From contig FONU01000015.1 of the NCBI GenBank assembly GCA_900112995.1, positions 26,086 through 90,085 on the forward strand: a stretch of DNA of 64,000 nt, read 5' to 3'. Positions within the stretch are counted from its first letter, which is position 1. Each line of letters starts with the position of its first letter. Source of the stretch: [Lactobacillus] rogosae (lineage in GTDB: Bacteria; Bacillota; Clostridia; Lachnospirales; Lachnospiraceae). Shown in pieces: positions 27,487 through 36,020 of the stretch. The position numbers and the translations under genes are program-made. A model generated the notes under the pieces. That model had not been told where the DNA came from, ran no database searches, and worked only from the letters and a program-made list of their open reading frames with translations.

Positions 27487-27528
27487 GAAGCTACCAAGAA
27501 TTCAAAATTCTTGGCAGCTTCTTTTTTT
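27487..27528 (+). terminator. Strong terminator after rny
   Basis: GAAGCTACCAAGAATT and ATTCTTGGCAGCTTC pair almost fully around a short loop, followed by seven T's. Confidence 0.93.
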
Positions 27529-27897
27529 ATGTTTTGTATTAGTATTTACTATAATATTTCGTCTTATACTATTGTGTAGCCTTTTATTGATGTCAAATTG
27601 GTGAATAGACTAAATTACCTTTTGATTTTAAGTGTTAATATGCCAAAATTAAACATATGGCAGTTATATACAATAATTATTACAATGCTTATTGAAATGT
27701 AATTCTTAGTATAAAATTCAAAGGCTGACTTAATAATATTAAGCTAACACTTAATTTTATTAATAAAATTCTTAAAAATGTCTAATTAATTAATATTTTT
27801 AATCAAAATTCATAAATATAATGTGAAAACTATTGCTAAAAAATCATCTTCATAGTATATTATTTAAGACCTTTTAATTATGAAATGGAGGATTAAT
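27529..27897 (+). promoter_or_regulatory. A/T-rich spacer with promoter of the aminotransferase gene
   Basis: No gene was seen in this stretch. TTGCTA (27833-27838), 17 bases, TATATT (27856-27861) is a good promoter. The rest is A/T-rich with no clear inverted repeat. Confidence 0.55.
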
Positions 27898-29181
27898 ATG
27901 CAGTACAACGAAATGAGCAAAGAACAGTTATTACAGTTAAAGGCTGAACTTGATGAAAGATACAAGGAAGCAAAGGCTAAGGGACTTAACCTTAATATGT
28001 CAAGAGGTAAGCCATCAGCAACGCAGCTTAATGTAACAATGGATATGCTTGATGTAATCAATAGTTCCTCTGACTTAAAGTCAGAGGACGGAACAGATTG
28101 TAGAAATTATGGTGTTCTTGATGGAATTCCTGAAGCTAAGAAGCTTATGGCAGATATGATGGGAACAACACCTGAACACGTTATTATATATGGTAATGCA
28201 AGTCTTAATATTATGTATGATCAGGTATCAAGAGCGTATACACACGGTATTCTTGGAAATACACCTTGGTGCAAGCTTGATAAAGTAAAGTGGCTCTGTC
28301 CAGTTCCAGGCTATGACAGACATTTTGCTATAACAGAAAGATTTGGGATTGAAATGATTAATATTCCAATGTCTGTTGATGGACCTGATATGGATATGAT
28401 AGAGAAGCTTGTAAGCGAAGATGAGTCTATTAAGGGTATCTGGTGTGTACCTAAGTATTCAAATCCTCAAGGCTACACATACTCAGATGAGACAGTAAAG
28501 AGAATGGCAGCATTAAAGCCAGCAGCTAAGGACTTTAGAATATTCTGGGATAATGCATATGTTATTCATCATCTTTATGATGACAAGCAGGATGAAATCC
28601 TTGATATTATTTCTGAATGTGAGAAAGCTGGAAATCCAGACATGGTATTTGAATTTGCCTCTACATCTAAGGTTACATTCCCAGGTTCAGGTGTGGCAGC
28701 ACTTGCAACATCAAAGGATAATGTAGCTGATATTAAGAAGCAGATGACAATTCAGACAATTGGTCACGATAAGATTAACCAGTTAAGACACGTAAGATAT
28801 TTCAAGAATGTTGCAGGTCTTAAGGAACATATGAAGAAGCACGCTGAATTTATGCGTCCAAAGTTTGAAGCTACTTTAAAGGTGCTTGAAGATGAACTTA
28901 CAGGTCTTGGAATTGGTACTTGGTCAGAGCCAAGAGGAGGATACTTCATATCATTTGATGCTATGGAAGGCTGCGCTAAGGCAATAGTTGCAAAGTGTAA
29001 AGAAGCAGGTGTTATCCTTACAAACGCAGGTGCTACATTCCCTTATGGAAAAGATCCTAAGGACAGCAATATAAGAATTGCACCATCTTTCCCTACACCA
29101 GAGGAAATGTCTGAAGCAGCAGAATTATTTGTATTATGTACAAAATTAGTAAGTGTAGAAAAGCTTCTTGAGCAGAAGTAA
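27898..29181 (+). CDS. Aspartate aminotransferase, type Ic (PF12897 family)
   Basis: The protein has 427 residues from ATG 27898, supported by GGAGG at 27885. It is a fold-type I aminotransferase: NMSRGKPSATQLN at the N-terminus, VPKYSNPQGYTYS, FWDNAYVIHHLY and the PLP lysine K258 in STSKVTFPGSG. The overall pattern is that of the class Ic enzymes once annotated as MocR-like aminotransferases, which interconvert aspartate and oxaloacetate. No DNA-binding domain is present, so it is an enzyme and not a MocR regulator. The substrate assignment rests on family. Confidence 0.82.
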   Translation: MQYNEMSKEQLLQLKAELDERYKEAKAKGLNLNMSRGKPSATQLNVTMDMLDVINSSSDLKSEDGTDCRNYGVLDGIPEAKKLMADMMGTTPEHVIIYGNASLNIMYDQVSRAYTHGILGNTPWCKLDKVKWLCPVPGYDRHFAITERFGIEMINIPMSVDGPDMDMIEKLVSEDESIKGIWCVPKYSNPQGYTYSDETVKRMAALKPAAKDFRIFWDNAYVIHHLYDDKQDEILDIISECEKAGNPDMVFEFASTSKVTFPGSGVAALATSKDNVADIKKQMTIQTIGHDKINQLRHVRYFKNVAGLKEHMKKHAEFMRPKFEATLKVLEDELTGLGIGTWSEPRGGYFISFDAMEGCAKAIVAKCKEAGVILTNAGATFPYGKDPKDSNIRIAPSFPTPEEMSEAAELFVLCTKLVSVEKLLEQK

Positions 29182-29248
29182 TTTAATAGAAAAACATTAA
29201 TATAATGTTGATAAAAATTAAAACTAAATCCTGAAAGGAGCAGGCAGT

Positions 29249-30046
29249 ATGGCAAAGATAGGCTTTATTGGAATGGGTAATATGGGATATGCTATGCTTA
29301 AAGGTGTCCTTAATGTATTTGAACCATCAGATATTATATTTACCTGTCCAGACCTTGATAAATGTAAAAGAATAAGTGATGAAACAGGTGTCAAATATGC
29401 TGAGAGCAATGCAGAGTGTGCTAACAATGCCCAGTATATAGTATTAGCAGTTAAGCCACAGGTATATAGTGCTGTAATGAAGAATATAGTTAATGTCATA
29501 AGAGAAGACAGCGTTGTTATATCTATAGCACCTGGAATTACAATAGACTCTATTAAGGATAATCTTGGAATTAATACTAAGGTTGTAAGAGCAATGCCTA
29601 ATACGCCCGCTCTTGTCGGAGAAGGGATGACTGGCGTATCATACAATAAAGATGAATTTTCATTTGAACAGAGAGATGTTATAGACAGATTTTTTAATTC
29701 ATTTGGAAAGGTTGTCTATGTTGATGAGAAGCTTATGGATGTTATTGTATGTGCAAGCGGAAGTTCACCAGCATATGTATATATGTTTATTGAGGCACTT
29801 GCTGATAGTGCTGTCAAATATGGAATTAAGAGAGATGATGCTTATAAATTAGTTGCACAGACAGTTCTTGGTTCAGCTAAGATGGTTCTTGAAACTAACG
29901 AGCATCCGGGAGTGTTAAAGGATAAAGTATGCTCACCGGGTGGTACAACAATAGCTGGTGTAGCAGCACTTGAAGAACACAATTTCCGTAATGCTGTCAT
30001 AAAAGCCACAGATGCATGTTATGATAAGTGTCATAATATTAAATAA
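29249..30046 (+). CDS. proC: Pyrroline-5-carboxylate reductase
   Basis: The protein has 265 residues. The Rossmann start IGFIGMGNMGYAMLKG binds NAD(P)H, and the ProC signature PGGTTIAGVAALEE lies near the C-terminus. It reduces pyrroline-5-carboxylate to proline. AAAGGAG is placed well before the ATG. No proA or proB is adjacent, so the gene stands apart from the rest of its pathway. Confidence 0.95.
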   Translation: MAKIGFIGMGNMGYAMLKGVLNVFEPSDIIFTCPDLDKCKRISDETGVKYAESNAECANNAQYIVLAVKPQVYSAVMKNIVNVIREDSVVISIAPGITIDSIKDNLGINTKVVRAMPNTPALVGEGMTGVSYNKDEFSFEQRDVIDRFFNSFGKVVYVDEKLMDVIVCASGSSPAYVYMFIEALADSAVKYGIKRDDAYKLVAQTVLGSAKMVLETNEHPGVLKDKVCSPGGTTIAGVAALEEHNFRNAVIKATDACYDKCHNIK

Positions 30047-30064
30047 TAAAAATGAGGATTCAAT

Positions 30065-30598
30065 ATGGAACATATAAAAAGAGTTGGCAGAGAGTTGATG
30101 TATAAAGGTTCAATGCTTGAATTTTATAAAGATACGATTGTTACACCAGACGGCAAGACAGTGTATTGGGATCATATTGAGCATAAGGGAGCTGCGGCTG
30201 TTGTTGCTGTTCGTGATGATGGCAGAATTGTTATGGTAAGGCAGTTTCGTAATTCACCAGATAAGGAAACTCTTGAAATACCAGCAGGAGGAATTAATAA
30301 GGGTGAACCTGTTAAGACTGCGGCAATAAGAGAGTTGGAAGAAGAAACAGGGTATAAAGCTGACCCTGATAATGTAAGAAAGCTTATATCTATAATTACG
30401 GCAGTTGCTTTCTGCAATGAAAAGGTTGATATATATGTGGCTGATAAGCTTACAAAGTCAGTACAGCAGCTTGACGAAGAAGAATATATTAATGTTGAGT
30501 ATTATACATTGCAGGAATTAAAAGATATGATTATGAACGGAATAATAGAAGATTCCAAGACAATATCTGCTATACTTGCATATGAGCAGACCTTATAA
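30065..30598 (+). CDS. Nudix hydrolase, ADP-ribose pyrophosphatase type
   Basis: The protein has 177 residues. The Nudix box G-x5-E-x7-REUxEExGU is complete: GGINKGEPVKTAAIRELEEETG. The upstream KGAAAVVAVRDDGRIVMVRQFR and LEIPAGGI match NudF/ADP-ribose pyrophosphatases. It would hydrolyse ADP-ribose or a similar nucleoside diphosphate derivative. It starts 18 bases after proC and precedes spoIIM, an arrangement seen in other clostridia. Confidence 0.88.
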   Translation: MEHIKRVGRELMYKGSMLEFYKDTIVTPDGKTVYWDHIEHKGAAAVVAVRDDGRIVMVRQFRNSPDKETLEIPAGGINKGEPVKTAAIRELEEETGYKADPDNVRKLISIITAVAFCNEKVDIYVADKLTKSVQQLDEEEYINVEYYTLQELKDMIMNGIIEDSKTISAILAYEQTL

Positions 30599-30633
30599 AT
30601 GAAGTAAATAAAGTAATTAAAACAATCAAATGA

Positions 30634-30659
30634 TTAAATTCAATAATTAAATTCAATAA
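30634..30659 (+). repeat. 13-base tandem duplication
   Basis: TTAAATTCAATAA occurs twice in a row (30634-30646, 30647-30659) in the spacer before spoIIM. It is probably simple slippage in A/T-rich DNA. Confidence 0.7.
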
Positions 30660-30664
30660 TCAAA

Positions 30665-30693
30665 ACATATTAAAAGAAATCCTAGCATATAAA
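30665..30693 (+). promoter_or_regulatory. Candidate SigE promoter of spoIIM
   Basis: ACATATT (30665-30671), 14 bases, CATATAAA (30686-30693) fits the SigE pattern KMATATT-N14-CATACAHT with one mismatch in the -35 and two in the -10. In Bacillus spoIIM is a SigE gene. Confidence 0.5.
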
Positions 30694-30725
30694 TAGCCTG
30701 ACCTGATAAATAAGGAGGCGTTTAT

Positions 30726-31298
30726 ATGGCTGGGATTTTTTTAAAACGATACAGATATATGTTGGCGGTTATGGTGGGAGTTATTGCTGGGACACTGATA
30801 GCTAATTATGCAATAATAAATATAACGGATAAGGTTGGAGTACTGAATAATGATTTCAGATTATCTATTATTGATATGAAGGTAAATAATGTGGCGTTGT
30901 GGCAATATATTTTCAAAACGAGAATAAAAGAATTTACACTTCTCATATTACTGCTTATTACACCTGTTGCAGTTCCGGCAGTATATATAATTTTCGGAAT
31001 TATTGGAATGAGCGTTGGAATGGTTGTGAGCGTAAGCGTGATGAATATGGGGATAAAAGGAATGTTTGTATACATAGTGATGACATTTCCACATTATATA
31101 ATATATGCCATTACTATATTCATACTAATATCCATATGGGAAACCAGCAGAGGGTCATATGTGAATATTAATATAAGGAAAATAGCAATGGCATTATTAG
31201 TCAGTTTTATATTATTGTTGGCAGGCACGTTGTGCGAAGCCTACGTAAATCCGGGGTGTCTGAAAATGTTACTTGAGCATATCAGCTATTGTGTATAA
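30726..31298 (+). CDS. spoIIM: Stage II sporulation protein M
   Basis: The protein has 190 residues with five hydrophobic segments and the C-terminal E-A-Y-V-N-P feature (CEAYVNPGCLKML) of SpoIIM/DUF95 proteins. SpoIIM forms the DMP complex with SpoIID and SpoIIP, which remodels septal peptidoglycan during engulfment. AGGAGG precedes the ATG. The Nudix neighbour and a SigE-like promoter support the call. Its 3' end overlaps the convergent DAHP synthase gene by 30 bases, so the two mRNAs are complementary there. Confidence 0.82.
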   Translation: MAGIFLKRYRYMLAVMVGVIAGTLIANYAIINITDKVGVLNNDFRLSIIDMKVNNVALWQYIFKTRIKEFTLLILLLITPVAVPAVYIIFGIIGMSVGMVVSVSVMNMGIKGMFVYIVMTFPHYIIYAITIFILISIWETSRGSYVNINIRKIAMALLVSFILLLAGTLCEAYVNPGCLKMLLEHISYCV

Positions 31299-32300
31299 TA
31301 ACTTTTCAGATTCTTCCCAGCCAAGGCAAGGGTCTGTTATTGATTTGCCATATATACCTTCGCCGACTTTCTGGCAGCCAGGTTCAATATAACTTTCAAT
31401 CATAACACCTTTAACAAGTTGTTTAACATCATTTGAATGATTGCGGCTGTGAATTACTTCTTTAGTAATTCTTATCTGTTCAGCATACATTTTGCCAGAG
31501 TTGCTGTGGTTAGCATCAACGATACAAGCTGGATTGAGTAAATCCTTAGTCTTATACATATTGGCAAGTCTTATTAAATCTTCATAATGGTAGTTAGGAA
31601 TGTTCTGTCCGTGTTTGTTGACAGCACCTCTTAATATAGTGTGAGCCATAGGATTACCAGGTGTTTCAACCTCCCAGTTTCTGTATATGAAAGACTGCTT
31701 TGCCTGAGCAGCGATTACAGAGTTAAGCATAACTGAGAAATCACCGCTTGTAGGGTTCTTCATACCAGCAGGAACGTCCATGCCACTTACAGTAAGTCTG
31801 TGCTGCTGGTCTTCAACAGATCTTGCACCAACGGCAACATATGAGAGTACATCAGCAAGGAACCAGTAATTCTCAGGGTATAACATTTCATCGGCTGGCA
31901 TAAGTTCTGTTTCTTCCATAACTCTTATGTGCATTTTTCTGATAGCAACAAGTCCAGCAAGAAGGTCAGGCTTTTTCTCTGGGTCAGGCTGGTGGAGCAT
32001 ACCTTTATAGCCAGTGCCTGTGGTTCTTGGCTTGTTAGTATATACTCTTGGAATGATTAGTACTTTGTCAGCAATCTTTTCCTGAACTTTTTTAAGTCTT
32101 AATGTATAGTCTAATACAGCGTCTTCGTTATCAGCAGAACAAGGTCCGATTATAGCAAGAAATTTATCTGACCTGCCAGTAATTACATCGGCAATTTCTT
32201 TATCTCTTTCTTTCTTTAATTCGGCAACCCTTTCAGGAACTGGAAAATCACGCTTGATATCCGTTGGTGTAGGAAGCTTTCGTATAAATTCAAAACTCAT
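31269..32300 (-). CDS. 3-deoxy-7-phosphoheptulonate synthase (DAHP synthase, AroF/G/H type)
   Basis: The protein has 343 residues. AAGGAG on the minus strand (32309-32314) supports the start at 32300. Family motifs are FLAIIGPCSADNEDAV, PRVYTNKPRTTGTGYKGMLHQPDP, VEDQQHRLTVSGMDVPAGMKNPTSGD and IVDANHSNSGK. It joins phosphoenolpyruvate and erythrose 4-phosphate in the first shikimate step. It is the enterobacterial-like class I type with an N-terminal segment that can bear feedback control. It stands alone, away from other aro genes. Confidence 0.93.
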   Translation of the reverse strand: MSFEFIRKLPTPTDIKRDFPVPERVAELKKERDKEIADVITGRSDKFLAIIGPCSADNEDAVLDYTLRLKKVQEKIADKVLIIPRVYTNKPRTTGTGYKGMLHQPDPEKKPDLLAGLVAIRKMHIRVMEETELMPADEMLYPENYWFLADVLSYVAVGARSVEDQQHRLTVSGMDVPAGMKNPTSGDFSVMLNSVIAAQAKQSFIYRNWEVETPGNPMAHTILRGAVNKHGQNIPNYHYEDLIRLANMYKTKDLLNPACIVDANHSNSGKMYAEQIRITKEVIHSRNHSNDVKQLVKGVMIESYIEPGCQKVGEGIYGKSITDPCLGWEESEKLLYTIADMLK

Positions 32301-32331
32301 TATTATATCTCCTTGTATTATATTAATAATC

Positions 32332-32353
32332 GCAGGCAATAACTGCTGCCTGC
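32332..32353 (-). promoter_or_regulatory. Hairpin in the DAHP synthase leader
   Basis: GCAGGCA (32332-32338) and TGCCTGC (32347-32353) form a 7-base-pair stem with an 8-base loop about 30 bases upstream of the start codon. No T-run follows on the minus strand, so a simple terminator is unlikely. Confidence 0.4.
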
Positions 32354-32509
32354 ATTCTTATTTTAAGAATTCTGCTAATAATAATAGCATAAACTACAGA
32401 AAAATGTTAGTATATAATCAAATACAATGTTACGAAACAGAAATTCACAAAAATGTAAAATAAAGCAGAGTGTTACAATTAAAAATCAATTGTTTGAGGA
32501 GTGATAGCT

Positions 32510-33826
32510 ATGAGAATGTTTGATATAATATCCAAGAAAAAATATAATGAATCATTGTCAAAAGAAGAAATTGATTATGTTATTAATGAATATACCAATG
32601 GCACAATTCCGGATTATCAGATGTCGGCACTTCTTATGGCGATATATTTTAATGGAATGAATTATGAGGAAACAACCAATCTTACGCTTGCGATGGCACA
32701 TAGCGGTGATATGATGGATTTGTCAGAGATAGGCGGCATTAATGTAGATAAACACAGCACAGGCGGTGTTGGTGATAAGACAACACTTATACTTGCACCA
32801 ATGGTAGCTGCCTGTGGAGGCAAGGTTGCCAAGATGAGCGGACGGGGACTTGGTAATACTGGCGGAACAATTGATAAGCTAGAGAGTATTAAAGGCTTCA
32901 GGACTAAGTTAAGTGAAGAAGAATTTATTGATAATATTAAAGAGATAGGACTTGCACTTACAGGACAGACAGGTAATCTTGCTCCGGCAGATAAGAAGAT
33001 ATATGCTTTAAGGGACGTTACTGCCATTGTTGACAGCATACCGCTTATAGCAAGCAGTATAATGAGCAAAAAGATTGCCGCAGGTGCAGGGGCGATTGTG
33101 CTTGATGTTAAAGTCGGAAGCGGTGCATTTATGAAAAATATGCAGGATGCCGAGAAACTTGCAGAAGAGATGGTTAAGATAGGAAGTCTTGCTGGCAGAA
33201 ACACAATAGCAGTAATATCAGATATGGATGAACCGCTGGGCCTTGCTGTAGGTAATGCACTGGAGGTTGCGGAAGCGGTAAAGACTTTAAAGAAAGAAGG
33301 TCCAGAAGACCTTATTAATCTCTGCCTTGAATTAGGCACACAGATGCTTATTGCTTCTAAAGTAGAAGAAAATGCAGACAAGGCACGAGGTATGTTACAG
33401 AATTCCATAGATGATGGAAGTGCATATAATAAATTCTTGGAATTCATTAAACGTCAGGGTGGGGATATAACTGTATTTGACGATTTAGATGAATTTACAG
33501 AATGTAATTATAAAATAGAGGTTAAAGCAGATAAAGAAGGCTATGTTCAAAGAATTGAGTCAGAACTTATAGGAGAAGCCTCGATGATATTAGGTGGCGG
33601 AAGAATGACAAAAGAAGATGTTATAGATTATTCTGTCGGCGTAAAGCTGTCAGCCAAGCGTGGAGATTATGTAAAATGTGGTGACTGCCTTGCCACAATC
33701 TATGCCGCCAATAAAGATAAAATATTAGAGGCAGAGGGCTTAATTATCAAAGCATTTGAAATATCAGAGGATATTGTAAAGACAAGTCCGCTTATTAAAC
33801 GAATTATTAGTTGTAAAAATATATAA
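32510..33826 (+). CDS. pdp: Pyrimidine-nucleoside phosphorylase
   Basis: The protein has 438 residues from ATG 32510, after GAGGAG. The thymidine/pyrimidine phosphorylase signature is clear: DKHSTGGVGDKTTLILAP, then SGRGLGNTGGTIDKLE, and phosphate/base residues in GNLAPADKKIYALRDVTATV-like sequence (ALRDVTAIVDS). It splits uridine or thymidine with phosphate in nucleoside salvage. Firmicute enzymes of this type usually accept several pyrimidine nucleosides, so Pdp is preferred to DeoA. It is transcribed alone; no deoC or deoB follows. Confidence 0.92.
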   Translation: MRMFDIISKKKYNESLSKEEIDYVINEYTNGTIPDYQMSALLMAIYFNGMNYEETTNLTLAMAHSGDMMDLSEIGGINVDKHSTGGVGDKTTLILAPMVAACGGKVAKMSGRGLGNTGGTIDKLESIKGFRTKLSEEEFIDNIKEIGLALTGQTGNLAPADKKIYALRDVTAIVDSIPLIASSIMSKKIAAGAGAIVLDVKVGSGAFMKNMQDAEKLAEEMVKIGSLAGRNTIAVISDMDEPLGLAVGNALEVAEAVKTLKKEGPEDLINLCLELGTQMLIASKVEENADKARGMLQNSIDDGSAYNKFLEFIKRQGGDITVFDDLDEFTECNYKIEVKADKEGYVQRIESELIGEASMILGGGRMTKEDVIDYSVGVKLSAKRGDYVKCGDCLATIYAANKDKILEAEGLIIKAFEISEDIVKTSPLIKRIISCKNI

Positions 33827-33915
33827 ATAATGGTATTATATTATATAAAATGAGCTGGATGATATTATTGTAAGTTATCCATAATCATATTTGAACAAGA
33901 AAAGGAGACATAAAA

Positions 33916-34758
33916 ATGGAAGTAAGACCAGGAGCAAATCCTGCTGATGTCAAGAACTATGACACAGACAGATTAAGACATGACTTTTTAATCCAGAATT
34001 TATTTGTAGCTGATGAGATTAAGACAATCTACAGCCAGATTGACAGAATTATAGTAGGAGCTGCTACACCAGTTAATAAGGAACTTGTTCTTGAAGCAGG
34101 TGCTGAACTTAGAGCTAAGTATTTCCTTGAAAGAAGAGAGATGGGTATCATTAACATCGGTGGTAACGGAACAGTTACAGTAGATGGCAAGGAATATAAC
34201 TTCAAATATAAAGACGGTATGTACATAGGTATGGGTGCTAAGGATATCTCGTTCAAGAGTGAAGACCCTAAGAACCCGGCTAAGTTCTATCTTAACAGTG
34301 CACCAGCACATAAGACATACCCAACAGTATTTATTGATCCAGCTAAGGATATTTTACCTGAGAATAAAAAGGAACTTGGATGTCTTGAGAGTGCTAACCA
34401 TAGAACAATCAATAAGTATATCCTTCCAGGACAGGTTGAAAGCTGCCAGTTAGAGATGGGTATGACTTGCCTTGAACCAGGAAGCGTATGGAACACAATG
34501 CCATGTCATACACATGACAGAAGAATGGAAGTATATCTTTACTTTGAAGTTCCGGAAGATGCTGTTGTATTCCACTATATGGGTGAGCCAACAGAGACAA
34601 GACACATTGTTATGAGAAATGAAGAAGCTGTTATATCACCAAGTTGGTCAATTCACTCAGCTTCAGCTACTCACGCTTATACATTCATCTGGGGTATGGT
34701 TGGTGAGAACCAGGACTTCGATGATATGGATGATGTAGATATGAAGGATCTTAGATAA
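33916..34758 (+). CDS. kduI: 5-dehydro-4-deoxy-D-glucuronate isomerase
   Basis: The protein has 280 residues, the usual KduI length. The cupin metal site H198, H200 (PCHTHDRRMEVY) and E205 matches the known zinc ligands, with a later histidine in SPSWSIHSASATHAY. It turns 5-keto-4-deoxyuronate, the breakdown product of unsaturated pectin oligomers, into the substrate of KduD. AAAGGAG precedes the ATG. With kduD downstream it forms a short uronate catabolism unit. Confidence 0.95.
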   Translation: MEVRPGANPADVKNYDTDRLRHDFLIQNLFVADEIKTIYSQIDRIIVGAATPVNKELVLEAGAELRAKYFLERREMGIINIGGNGTVTVDGKEYNFKYKDGMYIGMGAKDISFKSEDPKNPAKFYLNSAPAHKTYPTVFIDPAKDILPENKKELGCLESANHRTINKYILPGQVESCQLEMGMTCLEPGSVWNTMPCHTHDRRMEVYLYFEVPEDAVVFHYMGEPTETRHIVMRNEEAVISPSWSIHSASATHAYTFIWGMVGENQDFDDMDDVDMKDLR

Positions 34759-34876
34759 TCAGAATGTCTTTATAATTGCTTAACAAGATTATTTTATTGT
34801 TATTGATTGATATATAAAGAGTAGCTGTATTATTATAGGTTACATACACATTATGCTGTTTAATATTAATGGCATA

Positions 34877-34938
34877 ATCCATTATGATGGATGATTCTCA
34901 TAGAGGTATGGAGTATATTGTGATATTCCATATGCTCT
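34877..34938 (+). other. Paired hairpins between kduI and kduD
   Basis: The first is ATCCAT-TATG-ATGGAT (34877-34892). The second has TATGGAGTAT (34907-34916) pairing with ATATTCCATA (34923-34932), with outer arms AGAG/CTCT. Neither has a T-run. They may be an operator, a processing site or a mRNA stabiliser. A TATAAT at 34951 follows without a clear -35. Confidence 0.55.
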
Positions 34939-34980
34939 GGAGTTCATTGATATAATATTAAGAGAAAAGGAGATTTTAAA

Positions 34981-35778
34981 ATGTCAGTAAATTTTTCACT
35001 TGAAGGAAAAGTTGCTTTAGTTACAGGTGCTTCTTATGGTATCGGTTTTGCTATCGCTAGCGGAATGGCTAAGGCAGGTGCTACAATCGTATTTAACGAT
35101 ATTAAGCAGGAATTAGTAGATAAGGGATTAGCAGCTTACAAGGAAGCTGGTATCGATGCTCACGGTTATGTATGTGACGTAACTAACGAAGAGCAGGTTA
35201 ACGCTATGGTTGCTCAGATTGCTAAGGATGTAGCTCCTATCGATATCCTTGTTAACAATGCTGGTATCATTAAGAGAATTCCAATGTGCGATATGACAGC
35301 TGCTGAATTCAGACAGGTTATCGACGTTGACCTTAATGCACCATTTATCGTATCTAAGGCAGTTATTCCATCAATGATCGAAAGAGGTCACGGTAAGATT
35401 ATTAACATCTGCTCTATGATGTCAGAGTTAGGCCGTGAAACAGTATCAGCTTATGCTGCTGCTAAGGGTGGTCTTAAGATGCTTACAAGAAATATTTGTT
35501 CTGAGTATGGTCAGTACAATATCCAGTGTAATGGTATTGGACCTGGTTACATCGAGACACCTCAGACAGCTCCATTAAGAGAAAGACAGGCTGATGGTTC
35601 TAGACATCCATTCGATCAGTTCATCTGTGCTAAGACACCTGCTAACAGATGGTTAAAGCCAGAAGAATTAGCTGGTCCAGCTGTATTCCTTGCTTCAGAA
35701 GCTTCAGATGCCGTTAACGGACATATTCTTTATGTTGATGGTGGTATCCTTGCTTACATCGGAAAGCAGCCACAGTAA
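34981..35778 (+). CDS. kduD: 2-dehydro-3-deoxy-D-gluconate 5-dehydrogenase (SDR family)
   Basis: The protein has 265 residues. It is a short-chain dehydrogenase with TGASYGIG (cofactor), NNAGI, and the catalytic Y158-x3-K162 (YAAAKGG). KduD makes 2-keto-3-deoxygluconate from the KduI product, using NAD. The neighbour kduI decides between this and gluconate 5-dehydrogenase, a close relative. The gene uses GCT, GGT, ATC and AAC much more than its neighbours, a mark of high expression. AAAGGAG precedes the ATG, and a strong terminator follows. Confidence 0.88.
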   Translation: MSVNFSLEGKVALVTGASYGIGFAIASGMAKAGATIVFNDIKQELVDKGLAAYKEAGIDAHGYVCDVTNEEQVNAMVAQIAKDVAPIDILVNNAGIIKRIPMCDMTAAEFRQVIDVDLNAPFIVSKAVIPSMIERGHGKIINICSMMSELGRETVSAYAAAKGGLKMLTRNICSEYGQYNIQCNGIGPGYIETPQTAPLRERQADGSRHPFDQFICAKTPANRWLKPEELAGPAVFLASEASDAVNGHILYVDGGILAYIGKQPQ

Positions 35779-35822
35779 TAAATAATATTACAAGCACGAT
35801 GTGCGTGTATAGATAATGACAG

Positions 35823-35861
35823 AAGAGTCTGAAACAAGTTTGCTTGTTTCAGGCTCTTTTT
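35823..35861 (+). terminator. Strong terminator after kduD
   Basis: AGAGTCTGAAACAAG, a TTTG loop and CTTGTTTCAGGCTCT pair with one wobble, followed by a T-run. Confidence 0.93.
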
Positions 35862-35900
35862 GGTTTTGAACTTCAATAGGAATATATAGAAAGAATATTT

Positions 35901-35936
35901 CCCGAAATTCCTGAAATTCCTGAAATTCTTAAAATT
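35901..35936 (+). repeat. Four 9-base tandem repeats
   Basis: CCCGAAATT, CCTGAAATT, CCTGAAATT and CTTAAAATT follow each other, ending 10 bases before the -35 of the next promoter. Confidence 0.75.
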
Positions 35937-35946
35937 CAACAAAAAT

Positions 35947-35975
35947 TTGACTGTCAAAATGTTCTTTCATATGAT
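35947..35975 (+). promoter_or_regulatory. Promoter of the ABC-2 export operon
   Basis: TTGACT (35947-35952), 17 bases, TATGAT (35970-35975), 45 bases before the ATP-binding gene. Confidence 0.7.
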
Positions 35976-36020
35976 ACAATTACTATAAAAGTTTTACAAA
36001 TATGAGAGGAGAACATTTTA

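Noticed and set aside
27898..29181. A MocR-type transcription regulator
   Set aside because: The protein lacks the N-terminal GntR DNA-binding domain and starts directly with the aminotransferase fold.
32662..33447. A 261-codon open frame antisense to pdp
   Set aside because: It is a shadow of the strongly coding pdp frame, rich in serine and leucine, with no domain and no ribosome site.
34759..34980. Terminator between kduI and kduD
   Set aside because: Neither hairpin has a following T-run, and the stem is A/T-rich.
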